This document shows, piece after piece, positions 1 through 8,022 of a DNA stretch of 14,950 nt. Within the stretch, counting starts at the first letter, position 1. The number at the start of each line of letters is the position of its first letter. Source of the stretch: an uncultured Coriobacteriales bacterium. GTDB taxonomy: Bacteria; Actinomycetota; Coriobacteriia; Coriobacteriales; Eggerthellaceae. Under the pieces are notes generated by a model. That model worked only from the letters and a program-made list of their open reading frames with translations. It did no database searches and was not told where the DNA came from. The stretch is taken from NCBI GenBank assembly GCA_946892075.1, contig CAMPNZ010000033.1:1-14950 (forward strand), written 5' to 3'. A program made the translations under genes and the position numbers.

Positions 1-376
1 TACGCATTTCAGGATCGCGAAAACCCGAAACGTCGTTAATGATAGACGCACCTGCGCAAACGCACGCGCGCGCCACACTGGCGTGACGCGTATCGATACT
101 GACGCACAGGCCTTCTTTCGCAAGCGCACGCACCACATCGATGCAGCGCGCAAGCTCCTCTTCTTCGGAAACAGGCTGCGCACCAGGACGCGTTGACTCG
201 CCGCCCACGTCAATGATGTGAGCGCCCTGTTCGTGCAATTCACGAGCATGTTGAACCGCACGATCAAGCGAATTAAATTGCCCACCGTCAGAAAACGAAT
301 CGGGCGTAACGTTTACGACGCCCATAATAACAGGGCGCTGACAATCAAACGTAAATGACGCGCACTTCCACAGCAT
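1..376 (-). CDS. folP: Dihydropteroate synthase, N-terminal part (runs off left edge)
   Basis: Folate biosynthesis enzyme that condenses p-aminobenzoate with 6-hydroxymethyl-dihydropterin pyrophosphate to form dihydropteroate in the cytoplasm. My translation from ATG at 376 gives 125 residues before the window edge. It contains the family signatures NVTPDSFSDGG (residues 22-32), GGESTRPGA (58-66), SIDTRHASVA (93-102) and INDVSGFRDPEM (113-124), in the order expected for the TIM-barrel enzyme. The 3' half is outside the window. The start lies 8 nt past the ftsH stop, and an AAGGAG at 388-393 overlapping that stop is the likely ribosome site, so folP is probably translated from the ftsH transcript. 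An internal ATG (residue 18) directly before the GVVNVTP motif is a possible alternative start. Identity is secure; the exact start is less so. Confidence 0.95.
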   Translation of the reverse strand, partial: MLWKCASFTFDCQRPVIMGVVNVTPDSFSDGGQFNSLDRAVQHARELHEQGAHIIDVGGESTRPGAQPVSEEEELARCIDVVRALAKEGLCVSIDTRHASVARACVCAGASIINDVSGFRDPEMR

Positions 377-384
377 AACGGCGC

Positions 385-2802
385 TTACTCCTTGGATGAA
401 TCGGAGGTGCTTGAACCGGTGTCACGACGTGGCGTTTCAGCAGCTTGCGACTTTGCGGACTCGGCATCAACCGATTGCGAAGCTGGTTTCGCAGGTGCAG
501 AAGCCGGCTTTGCTGCTGGTTTGGATGCCGCTTTAGGCGCATCCTTGTCATCGCGCTCAAGTGGTCGTTCAGGTTTCATCTGCACATTGATGCCCTCGGC
601 ACCCAGCATCGTTTCCAGTTTGTCTATCATGGTTTCATCGTGACGGTTATGCTTTCCGCGCGTATGATTCTCACGTTTTTCATCGGCTGCTTTCTTACGC
701 AGAACATCCTTGTCTTTTTTGCGCGCCGCTTGCTCCTCAGCTTCACGCTGGGCTTCAAGCTCGGGCTCACGCGCTACGTATTCATCCCACTTGTTCTCGA
801 GAAGCGCCTTGCACGCTTCGCCTTCAACGGTTTCGCGCTCAAGCAACACGCGCGCCATCAGGTGCATTTGTTCCGCATTGTTCTTCAAAATGGTAAGCGC
901 ACAGTTATACGCTTCATCAAGCAGGCGCGACACTTCCTTGTCGATAAGCTGCACCGTTTCGCTTGAATAATTGCAGGCATTACCGCCCAAATAAGCCTCT
1001 TCACGTGGCTTTGCGAACGTTTGGTTGCCCAACACATGCGACATGCCATATTGCGTAACCATAGCGCGCGCCATAGCTGTTGCGCGCTCGATGTCGTTGC
1101 TGGCACCGGTTGTGTAATCGTCGCAGAACAGCTTTTCAGCAACGCGCCCGCCCATAAACACAGCAAGCTGGGCTTTCATTTCTCCCACCGTGTTCAGCAC
1201 TTTGTCTTCCTCAGGAATGCTAAGGGTGTAACCAAGGGCGCGACCTCGTGCAATAATCGAAATTTTGTGAACGGGGTCGGCCAGCGGCAGGCTGAATCCA
1301 ACAAGCGCATGACCACTTTCGTGATACGCGATTGTCTTTTTCGTGCTTTCCGTCATGACGCGACCTTTACGCTCAGGGCCAGCAACGATGCGCTCCATCG
1401 CTTCGCTTACTTCACTTTGCGTAATAACTTTTTTACCGCGGCGCGCGGTAAGCAGCGCAGCCTCGTTCAGCAAGTTCATAAGGTCGGCACCCGTAAAACC
1501 AGGCGTAATGGTAGCTACCGACTTCAAATTAATGTCGGTGCCTAAGGGCTTGCCTTTAGCGTGAACTTTCAGGATTTTTTCGCGTCCGCGCACGTCAGGC
1601 GCATCAACCAGAATTTGACGGTCGAAACGCCCCGGACGCAACAGCGCGGGGTCGAGCACGTCGGCACGGTTGGTGGCAGCAATCAGCACAACCGAGTCGT
1701 TTTTGTCGAAACCGTCCAGCTCAACAAGCAGCTGGTTAAGCGTTTGATCGGCTTCCTCATGCGCACCACCAAAGCCGCCACCACGTTTGCGGCCAACGGC
1801 GTCAATTTCGTCGATAAAGATAATTGACGGTGCAGCTTCTTTTGCTTGCTTGAACAAATCACGCACACGACTTGCGCCAACGCCGGCGAACATCTCAACA
1901 AAGTCGGAACCTGAAATGCTGAAAAACGGTGCGCCAGCTTCGCCTGCAACAGCGCGGGCGAGAAGCGTTTTACCAGTTCCAGGAGGGCCTACCAGCAAGC
2001 AACCGTGAGGGATGCGCGCTCCCAGTTCCTTGTATTTTTCGGGGTTTGCCAGGAAGTCTTTCACTTCGCGCATTTCTTCAACCGCTTCATCGGCGCCGGC
2101 AACGTCATCGAAGCTAACGTCGGGGCGCTCTTCAACAGAGCGACGTGCGCTGGTTTTGCCAAAGCCCATTTGCGAACTTCCCGCTTTTTGCACTTGGAAC
2201 AGGAAAAAGAAGAGTAACGCGCCCATTAAAATAACAGGCACAACCGATTGTAAAATTTCCCTAAAGGGTGAAGGCAACTTAATTTCGTACGAAATTTGAG
2301 GATGGTTTTTCAGCAAGGCATCAAGCGAATTTTGTCCCAGGTAGGTTGATGTGTAATGGCGCTCGGTGCCAAGTTGCTTGGAATCGAGAAGCGATGTGTT
2401 TACGCCTGGCACCTGGGCATTTTCGCCCGTCTGGCCGCTTGCACTTGACGACGCGTGAGCGCCTGCATGCACGCGCGCCTGTTCACCCGAACGCGCGTTC
2501 AGCGCTTCAAACGAGTCCTTGAACGCCGAGCTAATTTGCGAGCCAGCGGTAATTGCTGGGTAATACGTACCACTTACGGTATACGAACCCGCGTCATACA
2601 CAACCGACTTCACGCGGTCTTGCTGAACAGCAGATACGAACTCCGAAGTAATTAAGGTATCGGTGTTTCCTTGCTGCCCGTTTTGGCCAAACATAAGCTG
2701 GCGGCCCACTAAAAACACAATGATGGCAACAATGACCACATTAATGATAAGCGTGCGCAGCTTTTTTGGTTTTGGCTTGAACTTGTTTCGTTGTTGTGCC
2801 AT
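385..2802 (-). CDS. ftsH: ATP-dependent zinc metalloprotease FtsH
   Basis: Membrane-anchored AAA+ protease that unfolds and degrades misfolded membrane proteins and short-lived regulators. The product has 805 residues. It has a basic N-terminus, TM1 at about 17-35, an extracytoplasmic region about 40-183, TM2 about 185-203, Walker A GPPGTGKT (272-279), Walker B IIFIDE (327-332), the second region of homology with RPGRFDRQ (389-396), the zinc site HESGH (494-498) and the third metal ligand region SNDIERAT (568-575). ATG at 2802 is preceded by AGGA at a suitable distance. Two parts are longer than in the roughly 640-residue E. coli enzyme: the external domain carries an Ala/Ser/Gly-rich insert (about 108-128), and a charged then Ala/Pro/Lys/Ser-rich tail follows residue 680. 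All catalytic residues are present, so it should be active. It lies between hpt and folP on the same strand, as in many Gram-positive genomes. Confidence 0.98.
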   Translation of the reverse strand: MAQQRNKFKPKPKKLRTLIINVVIVAIIVFLVGRQLMFGQNGQQGNTDTLITSEFVSAVQQDRVKSVVYDAGSYTVSGTYYPAITAGSQISSAFKDSFEALNARSGEQARVHAGAHASSSASGQTGENAQVPGVNTSLLDSKQLGTERHYTSTYLGQNSLDALLKNHPQISYEIKLPSPFREILQSVVPVILMGALLFFFLFQVQKAGSSQMGFGKTSARRSVEERPDVSFDDVAGADEAVEEMREVKDFLANPEKYKELGARIPHGCLLVGPPGTGKTLLARAVAGEAGAPFFSISGSDFVEMFAGVGASRVRDLFKQAKEAAPSIIFIDEIDAVGRKRGGGFGGAHEEADQTLNQLLVELDGFDKNDSVVLIAATNRADVLDPALLRPGRFDRQILVDAPDVRGREKILKVHAKGKPLGTDINLKSVATITPGFTGADLMNLLNEAALLTARRGKKVITQSEVSEAMERIVAGPERKGRVMTESTKKTIAYHESGHALVGFSLPLADPVHKISIIARGRALGYTLSIPEEDKVLNTVGEMKAQLAVFMGGRVAEKLFCDDYTTGASNDIERATAMARAMVTQYGMSHVLGNQTFAKPREEAYLGGNACNYSSETVQLIDKEVSRLLDEAYNCALTILKNNAEQMHLMARVLLERETVEGEACKALLENKWDEYVAREPELEAQREAEEQAARKKDKDVLRKKAADEKRENHTRGKHNRHDETMIDKLETMLGAEGINVQMKPERPLERDDKDAPKAASKPAAKPASAPAKPASQSVDAESAKSQAAETPRRDTGSSTSDSSKE

Positions 2803-2816
2803 AAGTCCTAACTTTC

Positions 2817-2873
2817 TTGTACCGTGTTATATCGTTTTGTACCGTTTTATACCGTTTGGTAGGTACCGTAGTT
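2817..2873. repeat. Short phased TACCG(T)TTT repeats in the ftsH upstream region
   Basis: The 214-nt gap between ftsH and hpt begins with about five imperfect copies of a TACCGTTTTA-like unit at about 2819, 2830, 2840, 2850 and 2864, mostly 10-11 nt apart, close to one helical turn. They sit just upstream of the ftsH ribosome site on the minus strand, so they are in its 5' leader or promoter. The rest of the gap (about 2880-3000) is a GC-rich stretch of repeated GTGCT/GGCG words with no ORF that I trust. A regulatory role is inference. Confidence 0.5.
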
Positions 2874-3016
2874 TTACGTGTTTGTGCTGGTAGCGGCATT
2901 TATGCGAGTGCGGTGCTTGTGCTGGCGGCGCTGTTCATGCTCGTAGCGGGCGTGCTTGCAGCACTTGTGCTGTTCGTGCAATACTGATACCGCCGCTGGT
3001 GCTAATCCCAAAACTC

Positions 3017-3676
3017 CTATTCGTACACTTCAGGCTTCAAAACACCAATATAAGGCAAATTGCGATATTTTTCAGCATAATCAAGGCCATAGCCAACAAT
3101 AAACTCATCGGGGCATTCAAAACCAACGTGCAAACAATCGATGGGCGCTTGTTCCTTTACTTTTTTGCGCAACAAAGGCACCACCGAAAGCGACGCCGGC
3201 TCGCGCGAAGCAAGATTCTTCAGCAAATACGTAAGCGTCAGGCCTGAATCGAGAATATCTTCAGCAATAATAACGTGCTTGCCTTTAATTTCGGACGACA
3301 AATCTTTCAAAATGCGCACAACACCCGAGCTTTTCGTGCCCGAACCATACGATGAAATGGCCATATAGTCCATCTCAAGCGGCACGTTCATATAACGCGC
3401 CAAATCGGCCATGAAAATTGCAGCACCGCGCAACACCGACACGAGCACAATCGTTTCGCCTTTATCGGCCACCGATTGGAACTCTTGAGTAAGCGCATTT
3501 CCCAGTTCAGCAACTCGTTTTTGAATTTGCTGCTCGGTGAAAAACACCTCTTTAATGTCGTCGTGCATATCATAGTGCGCCGATGCGGTATTCGCGCCAT
3601 CAGCTTGAGCAAGTTCGCTTCGAGAACCCGTCATCTGAACTGGCGTTTTAGCTGAATGTGCAGGCTGTGTTGTCAT
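3017..3676 (-). CDS. hpt: Hypoxanthine(-guanine) phosphoribosyltransferase
   Basis: Purine salvage enzyme that transfers phosphoribose from PRPP to hypoxanthine or guanine, giving IMP or GMP. The 219-residue product has the PRPP-binding signature IIAEDILDSGLT (136-147), the VLVSVLRGAAIF loop (77-88) and the C-terminal VGYGLDYAEKYRNLPYIGVL segment (194-213) typical of bacterial Hpt. The usual length is about 180 residues. The extra 36-40 residues are a polar, Ala/Ser/Thr-rich N-terminal extension before MHDDIKEV. The ATG at 3676 has a well spaced AAGGA upstream, which supports translation of the extension, but M37 remains possible. Hpt next to FtsH and TilS is a widely conserved arrangement. 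About 400 nt of leader with a tandem repeat precede it on the minus strand. Confidence 0.95.
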   Translation of the reverse strand: MTTQPAHSAKTPVQMTGSRSELAQADGANTASAHYDMHDDIKEVFFTEQQIQKRVAELGNALTQEFQSVADKGETIVLVSVLRGAAIFMADLARYMNVPLEMDYMAISSYGSGTKSSGVVRILKDLSSEIKGKHVIIAEDILDSGLTLTYLLKNLASREPASLSVVPLLRKKVKEQAPIDCLHVGFECPDEFIVGYGLDYAEKYRNLPYIGVLKPEVYE

Positions 3677-3866
3677 AGTTATGCGTCCTTAACCCCAATC
3701 GGGCGTACCGGTTTATGCCTGTCATAACTATAATGCATAACTAAGCACAAACGCGCCTCGCCTGAAAATGTAATGATACGGTTCATTATTGTAGCATCTA
3801 CGCGGCATTGATGAGCTCAGGTCGCGTGCATACAATAAAACATCCTCAATTGCAGCAAAATAGTCG

Positions 3867-3979
3867 TGCGCGGGAACGTGACGGAGCGGCGGACGCTCGG
3901 GAACGGCTTCAAGCTTGGAAGCAGGTGCGGGAACGTAACAGAGCGTCGGACGCTCGAGAACGGGTCGAACGCGCAACCG
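3867..3979. repeat. Two-copy 57-nt tandem repeat between maf and hpt
   Basis: The words GGGAACGT, GGACGCTCG and GAACGG recur in the same order with a 57-nt offset (GGGAACGT at 3872 and 3929). The first ~40 nt of each copy are nearly identical and the remainder has diverged. The 405-nt gap 3677-4081 contains no gene that I accept. The repeat keeps reading frames open on both strands because 57 is a multiple of 3, which makes false ORFs. On the minus strand it would lie in the leader of hpt. Further GAACG words continue to about 4070. Confidence 0.6.
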
Positions 3980-4081
3980 CTCGAAAACGAGTGCGAGTAC
4001 TGGTGGTGGCGCTGCGGGTTCAAAAACGGATGCAGATGCGGAAACGCATATGAGCTTGGCGAGAACGCGTTCCCCACCTCA

Positions 4082-4774
4082 TCATGAAAGTTTCACGCGT
4101 TGCACAACATCAGCGAACTCGCGCAGAAAACGCTCCATAGGAAAGCCAACAACCGTGGAGCGCAGGCCGTCAAGCTGCTGCACAAACTGAGCAGCGCTGC
4201 CCTGGATTCCGTACGCACCCGCTTTGTCAAACGGCTCGCCCGTTGCAAGATACGTTTCAATGTCAAGGCTGCTCAGCGGCCTAAACGTAACGCGCGTTGT
4301 GTCCGTAAAACTGCGATACGCAAGTGAAAAATCGCTCTCGTTCTCACCAGCAAAGCAATACCACACCGACACACCCGTGTGCACATAATGCGATGTGCCA
4401 GACAGCGCGCGAAGCATGCGCGTTGCATCGGAAGCGGATGTAGGCTTGCCGAACACTTCCCCGCCACGCGCGACCATGGTGTCAGCGCCAACCACCACCA
4501 GAAAGCCGCGATAGTTTTCATCAGTCAAAATGGCATTTACTACCGCGTGAGCTTTTTTCTCGGCCAGCTTTTGCACGGCATCAAACGGACGCGCGCGCAA
4601 ATCGGCATCAAGAGTTTCATCAACGTGAGCACTAAGAACACGAAAGCGCAATTTCTCCTGTTCAAAAAGCTGTTTGCGCCGAGGCGATGTTGACGCGAGC
4701 ACCAAATCGATTGGCTGATTATCAAGAATGCTTTCCTCCATGTAACGTCCTTCGCGTGGTTGATTGCTTGCCAT
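4082..4774 (-). CDS. maf: Maf family nucleoside triphosphate pyrophosphatase
   Basis: Maf proteins hydrolyse non-canonical or methylated nucleoside triphosphates (house-cleaning) and are also linked to septum formation. The signatures are LASTSPRRKQLF near the N-terminus, VVGADTMVARGGEVFGKP in the middle and YGIQGSAAQFVQQLDG followed by STVVGFPM near the C-terminus, all in family order. I chose ATG at 4774 (230 residues) because AAGGAAG lies 8-9 nt upstream. An ATG at 4795 lacks a good ribosome site, and an ATG at 4741 has AAGGA 6 nt upstream and is an equally reasonable start nearer the usual family length of about 190-210. It sits between hpt and the YcxB-like gene on the same strand. The subtype (dTTP/UTP versus 7-methyl-GTP) cannot be settled by eye. 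Confidence 0.9.
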   Translation of the reverse strand: MASNQPREGRYMEESILDNQPIDLVLASTSPRRKQLFEQEKLRFRVLSAHVDETLDADLRARPFDAVQKLAEKKAHAVVNAILTDENYRGFLVVVGADTMVARGGEVFGKPTSASDATRMLRALSGTSHYVHTGVSVWYCFAGENESDFSLAYRSFTDTTRVTFRPLSSLDIETYLATGEPFDKAGAYGIQGSAAQFVQQLDGLRSTVVGFPMERFLREFADVVQRVKLS

Positions 4775-4809
4775 ATGGTGTAACTTCCTTTGCATTGTTT
4801 CTAGCTGAA

Positions 4810-4822
4810 ACGCAATGCACGT
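4810..4822 (+). repeat. 13-bp direct repeat, left copy (flanks the YcxB-like gene)
   Basis: ACGCAATGCACGT occurs here, upstream of maf, and again at 6619-6631, two bases past the tilS stop codon. The two copies bracket the 1.8-kb segment holding only the YcxB-like gene. Confidence 0.7.
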
Positions 4823-4835
4823 TTAACACGTTGTT

Positions 4836-4841
4836 ATTATA
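4836..4841 (-). promoter_or_regulatory. Probable -10 element upstream of maf
   Basis: A perfect TATAAT on the minus strand lies about 60 nt before the maf start. No convincing -35 hexamer is seen 16-18 nt upstream, where the region is AGGGGT-like. It indicates that maf may have its own promoter independent of the membrane-protein gene upstream. Confidence 0.35.
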
Positions 4842-4945
4842 GAACCTTAAAGGAATTCACCCCTGATATAAACACAATAACGTGAAGATCCCAAGACTAT
4901 TGCATATTAGAATTTTCGCTGATCCAAAACGGAATTTTACTGTTC

Positions 4946-6409
4946 TTATAGTTCGCCCGTCAACGTGCGATACTCTTCACTTCCAGCATCCGACCAACTA
5001 GCCTTATCGCTCTTTACAATAGTACCAGTGTTGTATTCATAAGCATATATGTTCTGCATCTGTGTATCATAGGGCGACCAGCGTCCATCTAAAGATTTAA
5101 TAGCCTTAAATACGACATAAAGGCCACAATTACCATTCTTAGAATCTCTATCATACTGCAAATAGGCAATATCCGAGTTGCTTTCATGCAGGACAAAATA
5201 TCTATCCCCTTTAGCAGTATAGTGCTCCTTAAACGTAGAGCCTTGCGGTACAAAATACATATCAAATATCTTAAGAGCTCCGATTCGTCGTTTCTCTTCT
5301 TCTGCATCCTGAACAGAAGTATCAAACGCACGAGAAGGGTCCTCTCGATATTCAGTTGTTGACGTTGTAGCTGTACCATTGTTACTCTCCATTCGAGAAA
5401 ACCACTCTGATTCACTTATTGTCGGATCTGTATCATTTGCATTTGTCATTGGCCGAAGATACTTCAAGAAAAACGGTCCTTGCGACTGATAAAGATAATA
5501 CTCAAAAGGGGCATACTTATCGTCCACGTGCTCTGTGTAGGTTCCATTGTCATTTTGTATTATCGGGTATCGATCAAAAATAAATACCGTGTCAAACAAA
5601 CCAAGACCCAAAATAAGTAAACTGCAAAGCATAAACAATAAAACCCGAAGTACGATTCTTACACCAGTCTTTTGTACACAGGAAATACGATGCCGATTCC
5701 AAGAAACACCTGTTAGCACTATTGTAATAATCCAGATACATGGCATTGCCGCACATATAACATATACCCACGTCTGCAAAAGCCACTGATATGGAAGACG
5801 CGCTGCAGTCATTCCGTAAAATGCTGTTAGAATACCGCTTAGTACATACAACCAGCAGAGTACCGATGCAATTCTATCTTTTTTTCGCTGCTTACCCAAA
5901 CTAAGAAGAAATGTATCACACTGTGCCTTATCGCGTGGAACTGGAAGAGCGTGATTCATTTCCAGTAGCAAATAAATGTAATCGGCACTTTCAACTATGC
6001 AATACAAATCGGAATATTTTCTTGTCACGATAACGTTCTTAGTATGCAGCGTAAATGACTCATCATAGAACGCATACTTCCATTCCTCGTTACCATTTAC
6101 CTGTTGTCTTCGAAATTGGAAACGGAGTATATATCTCCAGATCAACGGCAAGCCACCAAGAAGCAGAATGGCAGCGCAATAAACGCTCCATCCAAGCAGC
6201 TGTAACGTATCAGTTGTCATACAAACAGTTCCAACAATCATTAAAAGCATAAAAGTTACTGCACCCATGTGCAGCATCTTCTGCTTGTATAAATCCCTGT
6301 TCATCCTGTAATAGTTTTCCCAGGTATGCGTGTACGATATACAATAACGTGGATTCGCCTCACTCATAGGAATTTGTTTGTATGTTTCGTTCGTGCAGGA
6401 ATCTGGCAT
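4946..6409 (-). CDS. Multi-pass membrane protein with a YcxB-like region, function unknown
   Basis: Function unknown. From ATG at 6409 the product has 487 residues. Predicted membrane segments by hydrophobicity are at about 47-65, 73-93, 180-199, 208-235 and 251-278. Between TM2 and TM3 lies a segment (about 110-172) with the pattern YAFYDESFTLHT, then YSDLYCIVESADYIYLLL, then ALPVPRD. This resembles the C-terminal domain of YcxB-like membrane proteins. After TM5 come about 205 soluble residues rich in Ser/Thr/Asp and aromatics, which I do not recognise. With five segments this tail would be outside if the N-terminus is inside. The ATG at 6424 lacks a ribosome site, whereas GGAG lies 8 nt before 6409. 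The gene is AT-richer than its neighbours, separates tilS from maf, and is bracketed by a 13-bp direct repeat, so it may be a recent insertion. The YcxB link is moderate. Confidence 0.8.
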   Translation of the reverse strand: MPDSCTNETYKQIPMSEANPRYCISYTHTWENYYRMNRDLYKQKMLHMGAVTFMLLMIVGTVCMTTDTLQLLGWSVYCAAILLLGGLPLIWRYILRFQFRRQQVNGNEEWKYAFYDESFTLHTKNVIVTRKYSDLYCIVESADYIYLLLEMNHALPVPRDKAQCDTFLLSLGKQRKKDRIASVLCWLYVLSGILTAFYGMTAARLPYQWLLQTWVYVICAAMPCIWIITIVLTGVSWNRHRISCVQKTGVRIVLRVLLFMLCSLLILGLGLFDTVFIFDRYPIIQNDNGTYTEHVDDKYAPFEYYLYQSQGPFFLKYLRPMTNANDTDPTISESEWFSRMESNNGTATTSTTEYREDPSRAFDTSVQDAEEEKRRIGALKIFDMYFVPQGSTFKEHYTAKGDRYFVLHESNSDIAYLQYDRDSKNGNCGLYVVFKAIKSLDGRWSPYDTQMQNIYAYEYNTGTIVKSDKASWSDAGSEEYRTLTGEL

Positions 6410-6618
6410 GTTCGCTTTCTCCATAAACGTTACGATAGTATCTGTTGTTCCATTATGTTAAATACCACGGCTGTAATTGTAAACGAACGTTACCTCTTTC
6501 GTATCTTCTACTTAGATAGAAAAATTGAAACCATAATTAAGCACAAAAAATCATGCATAAAAAATCAGGGGTGCAAGATCAAGTACTCAAATAATTAATT
6601 CGAACAATGCATGTTGAT

Positions 6619-6631
6619 ACGCAATGCACGT
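6619..6631 (+). repeat. 13-bp direct repeat, right copy
   Basis: Second copy of ACGCAATGCACGT, immediately downstream of tilS. A 10-bp inverted pair also lies just inside the direct repeats: CACCCCTGAT at 4858-4867 and its complement at 6564-6573. The 200 nt between the YcxB-like gene and tilS are AT-rich and hold no gene. Confidence 0.7.
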
Positions 6632-6633
6632 GA

Positions 6634-7827
6634 CTACTTTTTGCGTCGTGCGCGAAACGCACTCATCGGTTCAACACGAACACCCTTTTTATTGGAACTT
6701 ACTGCGTAATTTCCTTGAATGTTCGCAACATATCCGCTGTTCATATGGCACGCGCCCGATGTTTCATCATACACAAAACCGCTCAAAATAGCCTGCACGC
6801 TGGCAGTTTCGATACGCGCATCATCGCCCAGCATACGCTTCAGCGTTTGCAGCACAACGCGCCGACACAACGCCAGATGATACGTGCCCAACTGGGGCGC
6901 AAGCAGAAATCCATGCTGATACACACAACCCAATCCCGCACCTTCATCAAGCCACGTTACCTGATTGCACGCGATATCGTGAGCCAGCGATTCAAGAAAA
7001 TCGTCCTCATCGGCAATCAAATTCATACTGCGCGTAAGCACCGTTAGAAATTGCGGATTCCACTTTTCAGCTGCGGGAACAAGCGTATGGCGCACATATG
7101 CGCGAAAGTGGTCGGTGTTAGCATTCGTAGCGTCTTCTCGCCAAAGCTCCCCGTGTTCACCAGGCAAGGTATAAGGAAACGACCGCAAAAACGCACGCGC
7201 CTGTTCGCGTGACACGTCAAGCAAAGGGCGAATACACTGCCCGTTACGGTAGCGCATGGCACGAAAACCACCTGGTCCAGTGCCCACAATAGAGCGCATG
7301 AAGAACGCTTCAGCGCGATCGTTTGCCGTGTGCGCGGTGCAGAACACACCGTGCGAGGGTGCAAGCTGGCAATGAGTACAGAAACTTTCAAGCGCTTCTT
7401 GTGCTGCGCGGTAACGCTCGCGACGTGCGATAGCTTCCATGTTGCCCTGCTCATCGCGCACCATCTGCGCAATATCAATGCGGCAGCTAAAAAGAGGGAT
7501 GTTCAAGTGCGCCGCCAAGCGCTGCACAAACGCAGCATCAGCATCAGAGTCAAGGCCACGCAAGCAGTGATTCACATGCAGCATGGCCAGGTGCTGCAAC
7601 ACGCCACGTTCGCGCAACAGCCACGCTGCATACGCAAGCGCGCACGAATCGGAACCGCCTGAAACCATCAACAGCACGGGTGTGTGCGGATGTGCAAGAT
7701 GATGGCGCTTGATGGTGGTGCGCAGCGTGTGCACGAACTGTTCACAGGTGTTAGGAAGTGGCGGCTGACCTTGTGAGATGTCCGTTTCTGGTAAGGGTTT
7801 CATCGACGTATTTTCAGAAGCATTCAC
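6634..7827 (-). CDS. tilS: tRNA(Ile)-lysidine synthetase
   Basis: TilS attaches lysine to the wobble cytidine of the CAU anticodon of a minor isoleucine tRNA, changing both decoding and charging; it is normally essential. From GTG at 7827 the product has 397 residues. It has the N-type ATP pyrophosphatase P-loop SGGSDS (56-61), HVNHCLRG (84-91), TAHTANDRAEAFFMR (164-178), GTGPGGFRAM (182-191) and EDATNANTDHFRAYVRHTLVP (231-251). The C-terminal ~140 residues are the less conserved tRNA-binding part. The second His and DDQ of the usual TAHH..DDQ motif are replaced by T and NDR. GTG at 7827 is chosen because AGGAG lies 7 nt upstream. The frame stays open to 7923 without a better start, and ATG at 7803 is the alternative. 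It heads the tilS-maf-hpt-ftsH-folP series. Confidence 0.93.
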   Translation of the reverse strand: MNASENTSMKPLPETDISQGQPPLPNTCEQFVHTLRTTIKRHHLAHPHTPVLLMVSGGSDSCALAYAAWLLRERGVLQHLAMLHVNHCLRGLDSDADAAFVQRLAAHLNIPLFSCRIDIAQMVRDEQGNMEAIARRERYRAAQEALESFCTHCQLAPSHGVFCTAHTANDRAEAFFMRSIVGTGPGGFRAMRYRNGQCIRPLLDVSREQARAFLRSFPYTLPGEHGELWREDATNANTDHFRAYVRHTLVPAAEKWNPQFLTVLTRSMNLIADEDDFLESLAHDIACNQVTWLDEGAGLGCVYQHGFLLAPQLGTYHLALCRRVVLQTLKRMLGDDARIETASVQAILSGFVYDETSGACHMNSGYVANIQGNYAVSSNKKGVRVEPMSAFRARRKK

Positions 7828-7865
7828 GCGTGTTCTCCTGTCTGGAAATGGTGCGGGCGCTTTGG

Positions 7866-7900
7866 GGTATAGGGTGCGTGTGTTGCGCACCACAACACAC
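7866..7900 (-). promoter_or_regulatory. Candidate tilS promoter overlapped by an 8-bp inverted repeat
   Basis: On the minus strand TTGTGG (7890-7895) and TATACC (7866-7871) are separated by 18 nt and lie about 40 nt before the tilS start. The -35 region overlaps a perfect inverted repeat GTGTGTTG/CAACACAC (7878-7885 and 7893-7900, 7-nt loop). Both hexamers are imperfect. A repressor site is a guess. Confidence 0.35.
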
Positions 7901-7990
7901 ATTCTGTACCGCAGTGCCCTCAACGCGCAAAACGCAACCGCTTACGGTAGCTGTATGCGTTTCTTCTTGATTGTAACTACATAATACTTG

Positions 7991-8022
7991 AAAATAAAAG
8001 AAAAGAACTCCCGAAGGAGTTC
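7991..8022 (-). terminator. Rho-independent terminator of the tracrRNA
   Basis: On the minus strand, GAACTCC and GGAGTTC pair (7 bp) around a C(TTCG)G loop, one of the most stable RNA tetraloops. TTTTCTTTTATTTT follows immediately. Confidence 0.85.

Noticed and set aside
3728..4087. Open frames on both strands in the maf-hpt gap, with a 19-residue internal repeat on the plus strand
   Set aside because: They are produced by the 57-nt tandem repeat, have no good ribosome site, and their compositions (Trp-, Cys-, Arg-rich) are not protein-like.
7921..7923. tilS start at the far upstream TTG
   Set aside because: No ribosome site there, it lies upstream of the likely promoter, and the extra N-terminus has no family similarity; GTG at 7827 has AGGAG at ideal spacing.
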